Shown in pieces: positions 45,910 through 57,568 of a stretch of 64,000 bases of DNA. The stretch spans positions 21,292,853 through 21,356,852 of the forward strand of contig CM052358.1 of the NCBI GenBank assembly GCA_028551475.1, given 5' to 3'. The stretch is from Casuarina equisetifolia. Lineage: Eukaryota; Streptophyta; Magnoliopsida; Fagales; Casuarinaceae. Position numbers and translations under genes: made by a program. Numbering within the stretch: position 1 is the stretch's first letter; each line of letters begins with the position of its first letter. Under the pieces are notes generated by a model that did no database searches, was not told where the DNA came from, and saw nothing but the letters and a program-made list of their open reading frames with translations.

Positions 45910-48149
45910 ATGACCGAAGTTGCCCGAGAATGCGATCATGTACTGCGGTCTCTCGACCGCGACAAATACGCCGAAGCCCTGCAAATCTTGGAGTCCACGC
46001 TTTCCCGCCACTCTGCCTCCCCCGTGATCGACGCCACTCGAAGCCTTGTTTACTATAAAATGGCGTCGCGGATCCGCGACTGTACCAGTACAAGGGCGAC
46101 GTACCTCGTGAAGGCCCTCGAGTCCTCGAGGCAAGCCGCGGCGCTGGCACCGACGTCCACCTCTTGCGCGCTCTTCCACGCCCAAGTTCTCTTGAGGCTT
46201 GGGGAGCACGAAGCCGCGCTTCAAGAATGCGAGCGCGGGGTGAGCATCGAGACTCCGGAGGAGCCAGAGTCCACACGAAGGATCCCGAGGGAGCGGGAGA
46301 TGACGATTAGGTCGAGACTTCGGCAACTCAAGGAGCATTCAAGTCTCAAGATCATCGTTCTTGAATGTGGGGATACATCCCTGCTTGAGGTCAAGAACGA
46401 GATAGAGACATTCCACCAAAAGAAGAAGATGATTGTAGCGGCGAGGTCGGAGGATTTCTTAATGGAAAGGAAAGTGGACATGAAAGAGCAATGGAAACAA
46501 ATGTTGCGACTAAAGCCCTTCTGGATGGGCATGCCTAGTCATAGAAGGAAGACATTGCCGAAAATAGGAATCAAAGAACTCCAAGCGCATTTTGCAAAGA
46601 ATAACATGGTAGAGATGGATTTGGCCGAGAAGTTTCTTCAGGAAGCGTTAGATGTTGCTAAGAACACCAGGAACTGGAGGCTTCGGATGTGTTTTTTCTG
46701 CGGTGTCGGATTTCCCGATGGCCCATCCATTCGGTCGCATTTTAAGCACGCGCATTTAGGTACTTTATCCGGTTATTTGCTGTCGATGTCTCCAGATCCA
46801 CCCGGCGAAGAGGTCCATAAGGAGATTGAAGATGGCGTTTGGAAGCCCGAGGAATTGCCGTGGCTGCGCCGGGACGACGACCACCGTGAAAGACTCATTG
46901 AGGAAGTTCATGCAAAGCTCCGGTTGTTTATTCGAAGTAGGTGCCTTGGAGCTAGCCATTGCCAAAAGTTGAGTTCTTTGATAGTAGACTCGCTGCGGAA
47001 CCATATTCCCGAAGAGAGGAAGATTGATCAAATTCTTCTCGTTAATGGTTTGCGGTCAGTATGCTTTCTGGAGGCTTCGGACCTTAAACGTGTTCTTGAA
47101 TGGTTGGAAGATTTGGCAAGCGCTTGTGCACTAACTTGTATAACCGAAACCCTGCCGGACGATCAGGACATTTACCAAGGCGTTCGAGCCAAGGTCTGTT
47201 TCAACAGACAACTCTCCGATCTCCATTTCAATGGTCAGTTGTTGCCAAGAGACACTACTATCCCTGAAGATGATGCAAAAGCAGTCGGTTATTGTACTGA
47301 GATTCTTGCACTTGTGGATGTGAAGGACGATTCTTTTTTCTATCAGTTATGGAAGGGGGATCCTCCAATTCCAGAAAGATTGCAGACATGGGCGAGTGTA
47401 AAAGAAGCTGGCAGAAGTCGGGGACTGGAGGTGTACCAAATACTTGTAGCCGAATTTCAACGTCTGCAGAGACTCTGTCTGACGAAATTCAAGTATTTGA
47501 GATACCAGGCAGTATTTGAGAGGATCTATCTACCATTGAGAAACAGAAGGTTAGAGGGCCTTCCACAGAGTTGCGCGAGCCTACTGGTGAAGCGATGGAC
47601 GGACATTAACGCTTCTGGTGAAGCTGCGGAGGAGGTTAGACGCTTTGAGTTGGATATCATAAGGAGCATTCTGAAGGTCTCACTGGAAGACACTGAAATA
47701 GAGGCGGAATTCCAGCGGCAGAGGCAACTCCTGGATCAACAGGTGGGTAAAACATCAACGAAATTTAACATTGGTACTCACTTGTTCATGTCTGACCTAA
47801 CAATGCAAGTTTTGCAGCTTTTACTACTCGAAATGTTCATCCTTGCAACTCAGACTGCCAAGCGGCTTACGTATGATGAACTCGAGAAGTTGTGTACTTA
47901 TGATTATCGGTTCATTGTGGTGCCTATGCTGCGGTCTTTCTTGAAGGTTCGTGTTGTTTTGTTGCAAGTTCTTGAGGTTTTCTATAGCGCCTGTGTTGAA
48001 TGTTTTCCCGAATCTCTGGTTTCTAGAAACGCCTGGTGGATATAGTTGAAGAAAATAGATATTCAAGACCGGGACAATCACTTGTTAGTCTCTCCCTACT
48101 CAATTTTTCTCTGCTGGCTTTCTATTGTGTTCAAAATCAAAGTTTCTAA
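45910..48149 (+). CDS. Gene E: DUF627/DUF629 C2H2 protein, shortened N-terminus
   Basis: Exon 1 is 45,910-47,946 (679 codons), the intron 47,947-48,026 (80 bp, AAG|GTTCGT...TTTCTAG, phase 0), and exon 2 is 48,027-48,149; the protein is 719 aa. The ATG used by A, C and D has become GCG, so the start is the next in-frame Met, equivalent to Met18 of C (PPMTK). DUF627 (about 1-108) is still whole. The C2H2 finger (CFFCGVGF...HFKHAH) is at about 260-282, DUF629 follows, and a hydrophobic stretch lies near 624-647. Exon 2 (KRLVDIVEENRYSRPGQSLV) groups E with B and ends early at NQSF. It is the only plus-strand member. Confidence 0.84.
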
Positions 48150-48560
48150 AAACGGAAAATTAGTGGCAGTGAGGGGCATCATCCTTCGAGGCTGACCTGT
48201 AAAAGGTGGAGGAGGACCTACGGAGGTGGAGAGCCAAGACGGAGAAGCGGCCGGAATCATAAAAAAGCAAAGCGCTCTGCAAAGTCTGAAGCACCTGAAG
48301 GTGATTAGCATTCCGAAGCAGCTTCTTTCTGGAAGATGATACTGTATTAGTGCTTGCTTCATCTTGTCAATTGCGTAAGTCTGTGAAACAACACTGCGAA
48401 GCAAATTGATGAAAAATATAACTACAATTCAATGGTCCTCCCTTTCCTTAATCGCTTCAGGAAATCCCACTCTACCACCACGAAAGAACGTAGACTCCCT
48501 CACTGTGCCCTGAGGTTCTCACATCCGAGCTCGCAGCGATGCAAAGGGAGAGCCCGCGCA
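48150..48560 (+). repeat. Conserved 3' flank of the gene family (copy at E)
   Basis: The inverted equivalent of 24,100-24,674, and the likely 3' UTR region of E. Short minus-strand frames across it are mirror images of this flank. Confidence 0.6.
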
Positions 48561-48769
48561 CCTCAATGTGAAAAAGCTGAAGATTTTTGTTGATTGCCTA
48601 ACGTCGCATTACACAGGCCATTATAATCCGAGGTCTGAACACAAAGGAAATAGTGCAGATCCAAGGAAATCTGCACACAGGAAGAATGAATTTGCATGCC
48701 AAATGAAGCATCAATTCACTTTGTATGTTGACGTAACTCCAATATTTACTTCAAAATAATAAAAAATGG
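48561..48769. other. Spacer, no gene seen
   Basis: One 63-codon frame (48,568-48,759) has no recognisable motif. Confidence 0.4.
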
Positions 48770-49990
48770 GAACGAGTTAAATAAAATAGCTACATAATCA
48801 ATTAAATGATACTGTCATAGGAATTGAAATGAACATATGAATGTCAATTAATCTCTATCTCTGTAACCAATTTATCATCTCCTTTTCAACTTGCACAATT
48901 TTCCAAACAACACAGTTACAAATGAAGAGATTAAGAGTCTCAGAAATTTGACACTTAATATACTACCTCAAACTTTATCAAGGTTCCAATCAGCCTCTTA
49001 AATCTTTTATATTCTTGTGCTTGTGGGGCCTTTGTAACTATTTCATCTGTTTGGTCTTTAGTTTTGTAAGAATCCACAAAAATCTAATCACTACTTATCA
49101 TTTATTTTCTTTTTCTTTTTTGGCTAAGCAACTGTGCACTATTTCTCTCAAGAAATAGAACTTAGTGGCTATATACTTAATTCTAGAGTGATAGACTCAT
49201 ATTTAGATATATTATCACAATATATGAGTATTTGCTATTTGATTGATTCCTATTTTTTCAATAATTTTGTTTTGATTAATATATGAGTTTATTTATCTAA
49301 GAATAAGAAAAAAAAAATAGGGACATACTTCAATATTACAATTTATTTAAAAAAAATTGAATTATTATTTTTTAATTATGACATAACAAAATATTTACTT
49401 GAAAGAGCTTAATATTTCTAAATAGAGATACCCTCTCACCATTTTTTCAACATTCTCTTTAGTTAAATTACCATTATCATAATATGCTAGGGTACCATAT
49501 CTTTAGCTTTAACAATTCTAATGTTGGCAAAGCTAGTCATATTAAACAATTTGCTAACATCCATAGTTTGGGTTATTTGAAAAATGTGTAAGAAGGCTTA
49601 AAACCTTACCTAAAAACCAACTCAACAAAGGATCACATTTATTATCTAAGGATCTCAAACTTTTATTCTTGACAATATGATATCATCACAAAAAATAAGT
49701 GACAAATTGGCATTCATTTACCTCACCAAAGTTACCGATCTTTCGTATAAGCTTGGAGCTATTTAAATATGGCTTAACCTAAAAAACGGGGATTGAATTG
49801 CGTTTTTCCTTTTTCTTATATTTTTAACAATTTTATTTATATTTAAAACTTGTTCAATAAAAATAAAAGAAATGGTTTAGCCCAATACTTTTGATCCTAC
49901 ATTCACCCCTCTTTGTCAACTAGCAAGGAAGACTCTAACTGAAATTTCAGAGTTTTCACTCTCAATTTTTGCAACCTTGATTTCTATTTG
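48770..49990 (-). mobile_element. Copia-derived fossil fragment, antisense
   Basis: The minus strand of about 48,960-49,190 reads as the end of a copia RNase H (ATKFYFLREIV, then YKTKDQTDEIVTKA). The wider block matches 32,420-33,480. Broken; ends not delimited. Confidence 0.65.
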
Positions 49991-51640
49991 CGAAATAGAA
50001 ATCTACAATACACTTCATAAACAATTATCAACTAGACATGGCTTAATCACAACTACACAACTTTTAGCCACATAGCTTGATAACAAATTACACCATGCCA
50101 GTAAGCCACACAGAACTATAACAAGAAGGTATTTGATCATAAACCTCAGATCACAAATCGGCTTTGGTTAAGGTCTAGATGTCAAAAGCCCTAATTTTCA
50201 CAAATTAGGGTTTCTCGATGTTCAAAACTAAACAACATGAATAAGAGGCAAGGCTTTTACTAAACAATAGTAAGACAATAATCAATAACAAATTTCATTC
50301 AATCAACCAATGATTTCCCCCAATTTTAAACCAACGAATGTTATACTTCAGGCACCAAAGTGAGGAAGCAAAGATAGAAACAATATTACCGAAAAGCAAA
50401 GCAATTTTTCTTAAAGAAATGATTAAAAGAAACCTTTTATTACTTGATTTGCAGAAAAAACCCAGTGAATGTTTTTTTTTTTCCCAAAAAGTCATTCAGT
50501 CATCAAGATTCCTGTTGCTTTGAGTTTATTAAGAGAGACCTAAGGAGTTGCGGGGGGAGAGGGAAAGACAAAAAAAGGGTTGGTTTGAGTTTTTTTCTTT
50601 TTTTAAATCACAAAAGCACATTCAATCAGCAAGATTCTTATTGCTTTGAGTTTGTTAAGAGAGACGGAAGGGAGTTCGGGGGAGAAGGAAAGATAAAAAA
50701 AAAAAAAAGGGTTGGTTTGAGATTAATCAATTGGATAATTTTTTTCAATGTGTTATGAACATTAATATAAATTTAAGTAATGTTTTCAATGAATGTCAGT
50801 AAAAGTTATGACCCTTATTGGCAACTTCGTATAGTCAATGAAAATGTGCGCAGTAATTTTCTACGGGATGATGTTAGCAATCGATACTTTTCTCCACCCA
50901 AGTCAAAGAAGACTAATGAGGAGGCCTTACTAATCTTGTGCTTTATCCTTAATTTTAAAATGTTCTATTAATTTGAATTCCACATCTCATTTTAATATCG
51001 TAATTAGAAATTCTTATGAATTGTTTTTTAATTATTAAAAATTCCAAAATGTAATTTAGAAATTAACTTATTAATTTAAAAACTGACTTGTAAATTAAGA
51101 GGATATTTTATTTCTTTAAATATTACTTAAAAATACATCTATGATATTAAAATTTTATTTTCGATACTTTTCTATAACAAAATATACTGTATTCTTAAAA
51201 TTAAAGATGATAACATAAGTACTACTTGCACATTAAGCATATATTAGATATTCAATCTTGCATATAACTTGAAAATAATTTAAAATTTGATATTATGTTA
51301 AAAAATTTAAAATTTGAATCCAAAATTAATTAATGAATTGAGAAAATATATATCTTCATCCTCTATCTAAAACAACTTTATTTAAAGATGCAATTAGAAT
51401 AAAAATTAATGCAATTGATGTTCACAAAATCCATCTGTAATAATTTTGGTATTATGAAACAAAAATAGATGTACTTTAGTTTTTTTTTTTTTTTTAAAAC
51501 TTACGCATACATCAAAACTCATATTCTTAAGACCTAATTCCTGAGCCTTGTTAGTTTTCCATGGAGCTCACAAGTAATTTTTTTTGAAGTTCTAATTTTT
51601 GGAATGAAAATCTAAATTTACACACTTAGGTGCCTTAGGG
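49991..51640. other. AT-rich spacer upstream of XDH
   Basis: No gene seen. It contains a two-copy tandem duplication (50,460-50,722) and several A or T runs. Confidence 0.5.
50460..50722. repeat. Two-copy tandem duplication, ~130-bp unit
   Basis: Both copies carry GCAAGATTC-like, TTGCTTTGAGTTT, TTAAGAGAGAC and AAAGGGTTGGTTTGAG phrases, about 132 bases apart. Confidence 0.8.
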
Positions 51641-51717
51641 GTCGAATTGAGAATGGAAGACGCTGTTTTTTTGAACTTGCACTGCGGAATTGAGAAGTGG
51701 GGAACACACCATAATGT

Positions 51718-51845
51718 GGAATGCACGAGGATAAGCAAAAACGACCACACGCGAGTTTGACTACCTTACTTCTGAACTGATAAGTACGAACACGTCATCG
51801 ATGACGTCTCCGAAATGGAACGCACGAGGACATACAAAAATGACC
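51718..51845 (+). promoter_or_regulatory. XDH upstream region: direct repeat and ACGT palindrome
   Basis: A ~28-base phrase (GGAAYGCACGAGGAYA, then CAAAAAYGACC) occurs at 51,718 and 51,817. Between the copies, 51,792-51,807 is a perfect 16-bp palindrome ACGTCATCGATGACGT, i.e. two inverted TGACG half-sites as in as-1-type TGA/bZIP elements. It lies about 280 bases before the XDH start codon. A regulatory role is an inference. Confidence 0.45.
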
Positions 51846-52079
51846 TGTTTCACTCCAAGAAGGTAGAAATATAGATTTAGTGTCCGTTCTCTTGGAGATG
51901 TCAGAGTCCAGACTCAACTGCTGCTGAATCATCATCGTCTTCCGACTTTTCCATTTAAATTTGTCTATCAAGACGTGTATGAGTGGAATAGATAAAGGCT
52001 CCAGAATTCAGTCTGAGAGCCTTGGAAACGCTACAGGAACAGTGATAGTTGCTGCCGATCGAATTCGGATATTCACGAA

Positions 52080-55000
52080 ATGGGGTCTTTGAAGAACAAC
52101 GAGGAGGAGCTGGAAGAGGTCGGACAGGAAGCGATACTGTACGTTAATGGAGTTCGAAGAACTTTGCCTGATGGGTTGGCCCACATGTCTCTCCTCGAGT
52201 ATCTTAGAGGTACAGCTTGGTTTCTCAAAGCTATGATTCGTTTGTAAGATGATTTTCTGATCTGGGTTTCTGTCGTTTGTTCGTGTGTTTAGAAATGATC
52301 AGAAAGCAAAAGAAAACGGAAGAGTTTTGAAATTTTTGTCGTAGTTTTTTATTTTTTATTTTTATGATGTGGAGTTGACTTTTACAGTTTGTTCTTCGCG
52401 AATCAATCATTGTCTGTTTAGTCGGTACCCTTGAAGCTCCTCAATCTTTTTGAATCCTGCTTTATTTATATGAATTGGATTTTTGAAGCTTCTCAATATT
52501 GTGAAAGAAATACAAGAGAGAAAATGTTGCAAATTGACCCGTCGCGGACCCACTTGTGCTGCTGGCTATGATTAAATTTTGTAAATCCTACAGTTTTTTG
52601 AGTAGAAGATTTGAATTCTATTCCCATCCATCTAGAAAATAGGGAAAGATTACGAGAGGCAAGATAATTGTTTGCGTGTTAAAGTTCATCATAACTAACA
52701 ATTTAGTATTGCATACGAATTATTTTTTATTTTTGGTTCTCTTTTCCCTTGATTTCCTATTACTTTTCCCGTCCATTCTCCCTTGATTGCTTCCTGTTCA
52801 TGTTAGATTTAGCAGCATTATTTGGTTTTGTCATTGATCAAAATCGCTTTATCTTCATAGCTTATTCTTTGTTTTATTGTAGTAGAGTTCAAGCACTGGT
52901 CCTTATCATTCCTCCCAAATGTTTAATCTACTTCCTTTTAATGTGAATTTTTTCCACATAGATATTGGTCTGACTGGGACAAAGCTTGGCTGCGGGGAAG
53001 GTGGTTGTGGAGCCTGTACTGTTATGGTGTCTCATTATGATAGAATACTGAAGAGATGCACGTGAGTCTCTCTCTCTCTTTGTCTCAATCTGCTCCTTAT
53101 GTCTCCTTACTGTGTGAGGAGTCCCATGGTATCTATGAATTTGAAAATCTTAATCAATGTTCAGGAACTATGCTGTAAATGCATGCTTGGCCCCACTTTA
53201 TTCTGTGGAAGGAATGCATGTAATTACAGTGGAGGGAGTGGGGAATCGCAAACATGGCTTGCACCCAATTCAAGTAATATTTCTGCTTTTTATGATTTTA
53301 TTTACTTCTGTTTTTCTTTTTTCTCTACTTCAAGTAATGATGTAAACCATGACATTCTTTTTCCTGTCGTGGAATTAATCTGAATACATGCAACATGGAA
53401 GTGCTTGTTCTGCATCATGAAGCTAGATTTTGGGAAAAAAGGAAGCATAGTAACTATTACTTTAATTGATCAGTTTTATTTGCTCTTCAATGTGTTGTTG
53501 TATAGTTATATTTACTTCTTATCTTAATTATTGCTGTTGTTTTGTTTGTTGACAACGTTCTGCAGGAAACATTGGCACAATCTCATGGTTCGCAATGTGG
53601 ATTTTGTACTCCTGGTTTTATCATGTCCATGTATGCATTACTGAGGTCATGCCAGACACCACCTACTGAAGAGCAGATTGAAGAGTGCCTAGCTGGAAAT
53701 TTGTGTCGGTGCACAGGATACAGACCAATTGCTGATGCATTTCGTGTCTTTGCTAAAACAAATGATACTCTGTACTCTGACACCTCTTCACTAACCCTTG
53801 AGGGAGGTGATTCTGTTTGTCCTTCTACTGGTAGGCCATGTTCGTGTGGATTGAAATCTTCATGTGGTTCTGAGTCCACGAAACAAAGCATGCCTTGTGG
53901 TGATAAGTATGAGCCTGTCACTTACAGTGTGACAGATGGAAGCAGGTATACAGAAAGAGAGCTTATCTTCCCCCCCGAGCTGTTGTTGAGGAAATCAACC
54001 TATTTGAAATTGAGTAGCTTTGGTGGGCTTAAATGGTATCGACCTTGTACACTTCAACATGTGCTAGAGTTAAAAGCAAAACATCCAGATGCAAAGTTAT
54101 TAGTAGGCAATACTGAGGTTGGAATTGAAATGAGATTGAAGAGGATGCAATATCAGGTGCTAATGTCTGTCACTCACGTGCCTGAACTTAATATATTAAG
54201 TATTAGGGATGATGGCTTGCAAATAGGTGCTGCAGTAAGGCTTTCTGAACTATTGAAGGTTTTCAGAAAGCTTGTAGAGGAGCGTGATGCTCATGAAACT
54301 TCTTCCTGTAAGGCCTTCATTGAGCAATTGAAATGGTTTGCTGGAACACAGATAAAAAATGTTGCGTCTGTTGGTGGGAATATATGTACAGCAAGTCCAA
54401 TATCTGATTTGAACCCTCTTTGGATGGCTGCTGGTGCAAAGTTTCAAATCATTGATTGCAAAGGAAACATTAGAACAGCCCTGGCCGAAAATTTCTTCCT
54501 AGGTTACCGTAAGGTGGATATGGCCAGTAGTGAAATCTTGCTCTCAGTCTTTTTACCATGGACTAGGCCCTTTGAGTATGTGAAAGAATTTAAGCAAGCT
54601 CACCGTCGAGATGATGACATTGCAATTGTAAATGCTGGAATGCGTCTTTATCTTGAGGAAAAGGGTGAAAACTGGGTTGTCTCAGATGCTAGCATTGTTT
54701 ATGGTGGTGTCGCTCCTCTCTCCCTTTCTGCTGTGAAAACAAAAGAGTTTCTAATGGGGAAGTGCTGGAATCAGGAGCTCTTACAATGTGCTTTGAACAT
54801 TCTGCAAAAGGATGTTTTTCTGAAGGATGATGCTCCCGCTGGAATGGTAGAATTTCGGAGATCTTTGACACTTAGTTTCTTCTTCAAATTTTTCCTATGG
54901 GTTTCTCATCAAATGGATGGGAAGAAATCCTTTGAGAATGTACCATTACCACATTTATCTGCTATTCAATCGTTCCACCGCCCACCTGTAATAGGAAGTC

Positions 55001-57524
55001 AGGACTATGAAGTTAGAAAACATGGCACTGCTGTGGGTTCTCCTGAGGTTCATCTTTCTTCAAGACTTCAGGTAATATGAAAGTTTTGATGATTTTTATC
55101 CATGCACTATATCTTGAATATTTGCTTCTCTCTGTATCTTATAAATCCAAGTCTGAATTTTGAAGCACATGTAACAAGTGTCTACTTGTTGCAAGTAGAC
55201 ACTTGGAAAGTTGTGGAGCATGAGGAGAGTATCTTCTCATTTGTTGAGTGGCCTAAATTTGGTTCATGTTTATTTTAAATTGTGTATGGGTAATGATGTA
55301 TTAGTTATTATCTATTGAATACTTGGTTAATAAAAATATCTTCATGACATTGTTCTTGATAGAATTTATTCTTCTAGGTTACAGGAGAGGCTGAATACAC
55401 AGACGATACCCCTCCATTGCCTAATAGTTTGCATGCTGCGTTGGTAGTGAGCAAAAAACCACATGCCCGTATTCTTTCAATAGATGACTCAGGAGCGAAG
55501 GCTTCACCTGGTTTTGCAGGCATATTTCTTGCCAAAGATGTGCCTGGTGGTAATGACGTTGGAGCAGTTATCAATGATGAGGAACTATTTGCCACCGAAT
55601 TTGTCACTTGCGTGGGTCATGTATGAAGCTTGCTTAGTAACATTTTGATCTACTTCAAAGTTCATTCGTTTGTCTTTGCCCTTCTTATGGATGTTTTGTG
55701 CTCCCTAAACTTTTTTTTTCCTTTTTAGCTAAGGAACCACATATATGAATCTTTATGCAGGTTATTGGACTTGTTGTTGCTGATACGCATGAAAATGCAA
55801 AATTAGCAGCAAGAAAGGTCCACATCAAGTATGAAGAGCTGCCAGCCATCTTATCTATAAAGGAGGCCATCAATGCCAATAGTTTCCATCCTAACACAGA
55901 GAGATGTTTGAGGAAAGGGAACGTGGATCTTTGTTTTGAATCCAGTCAGTGTCACAGGATCATAGAAGGGGAGGTTCACGTAGGAGGTCAGGAACATTTT
56001 TACTTGGAGCCACAGAGCAGTGTAATATGGACAGTAGACAGTGGAAACGAAGTTCATATGATCTCATCAACCCAAGTAAGTTTGTTTGTGACCTCTATTT
56101 CATTGAACCATCCAAGCCCTGGGTTTCTCTGAAATAATTGAGATTTAACAAGATATCCAATGAAATAGAACATGAAATTGGGCCACTTACTTTTTGCAGA
56201 TTTTACTCTTTACTAGGAATTACTGGTCATATTTCGCCTGTGAATCTATGTTGTCGTTATGAAGTTCAGAGATTTTGTGCCAGCAGAATGTGTAGGAAAG
56301 CAGGATGTTTACAGATAAACATGTTCATAGAGTTGGTTTTTGCTGAATTCTTTCTTTCTGTGTAAAAGCATTTGATATCTGTCATAGTCTTTGCAGCCTC
56401 CTAGTTATCCTTTACTGCAGCTGACAAAAACCTTTGTACTCACTCTACAAGTTTCCAGTATATTTTTGTCTTTTGATCAATTGTCATCCAATAGTTCTTA
56501 TGTATGATAGTATTTTGGAATGTTGCCAATTCTCGACTGTCTAGAAGCCAATAGTCGCCAACATCAACTCAGATGCCTTTAAGATGGCTTTCTTATGGCT
56601 TAAAATTTTTCTGTTAAGATCATAATACAACACTTTGTGCAGGCCCCTCAAAAGCACCAGAAGTACGTTTCTCATGTTCTTGGTCTTCCAATGTCGAAGG
56701 TGGTTTGTAGAACCAAGCGAATTGGTGGTGGATTTGGTGGGAAGGAGACAAGATCAGCTTTCCTTGCTGCTGTGGCTTCTGTTCCATCTTACCTGTTGAA
56801 TCGACCAGTGAAATTGACACTAGACAGGGATATGGACATGATGATAAGTGGGCAACGTCATAGCTTTCTGGGAAAGTATAAGGTATTATATCCAAAACTC
56901 AAATGCAGCTATACTGAAGGATACGCATAATTGAGTTCAACTATTTGCTCTATTTCTCCAAGACTACTTGATAATGTTTAAGATGTATTCTGAAAATAGA
57001 CAGGTGCTAGACAATTGAGTCTTGTTTTAGTATTTTGTTTTTTCGTTTTGTTGACAATCGCAAAAGCAGGATAAACCCATAGCAAAGAGTTTTTCTTCCA
57101 GCCCCTTACGTTAGATGTTGGCTTTTAAGTATATTCTTGGTTCAATGGCATATTGTCATATGGCTGTTTATCAGATGTAACCAAAATCGTTTTAGTCTGG
57201 TTTTATTCTTGCTTCTGTTAGAAGTGAGAAAAAAGTGACGTCAGTCTTTGGGGAGGGGAAGGGACTAAAGAAAATGTGCAGCACTAAAAATGTTTTTTAT
57301 TCAAATATGACCAAAAGTTTGTAATCTAGTCTGAATCTTGCCTCTGTTTAAAGTAGAAATGTGTAATAGGATGTTTTGTGGTATTAAGAAAGGATCCATT
57401 CTGTTTTAATATTTTTATTATTAATGTAAAAGGCAAATTTAAAGGGAGAAGGCTTCATTTTCAATGTAGCGTCTGCACGTTGAATTTGTATATTAGCTGC
57501 TGTTATTGCCCCGCCTTTTCAACT

Positions 57525-57568
<44 letters not shown>

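Noticed and set aside
53099-53383. Frame of 94 codons overlapping XDH exon 3
   Set aside because: It is in a different frame from the XDH exon and runs through both flanking introns; the XDH reading has clear homology.
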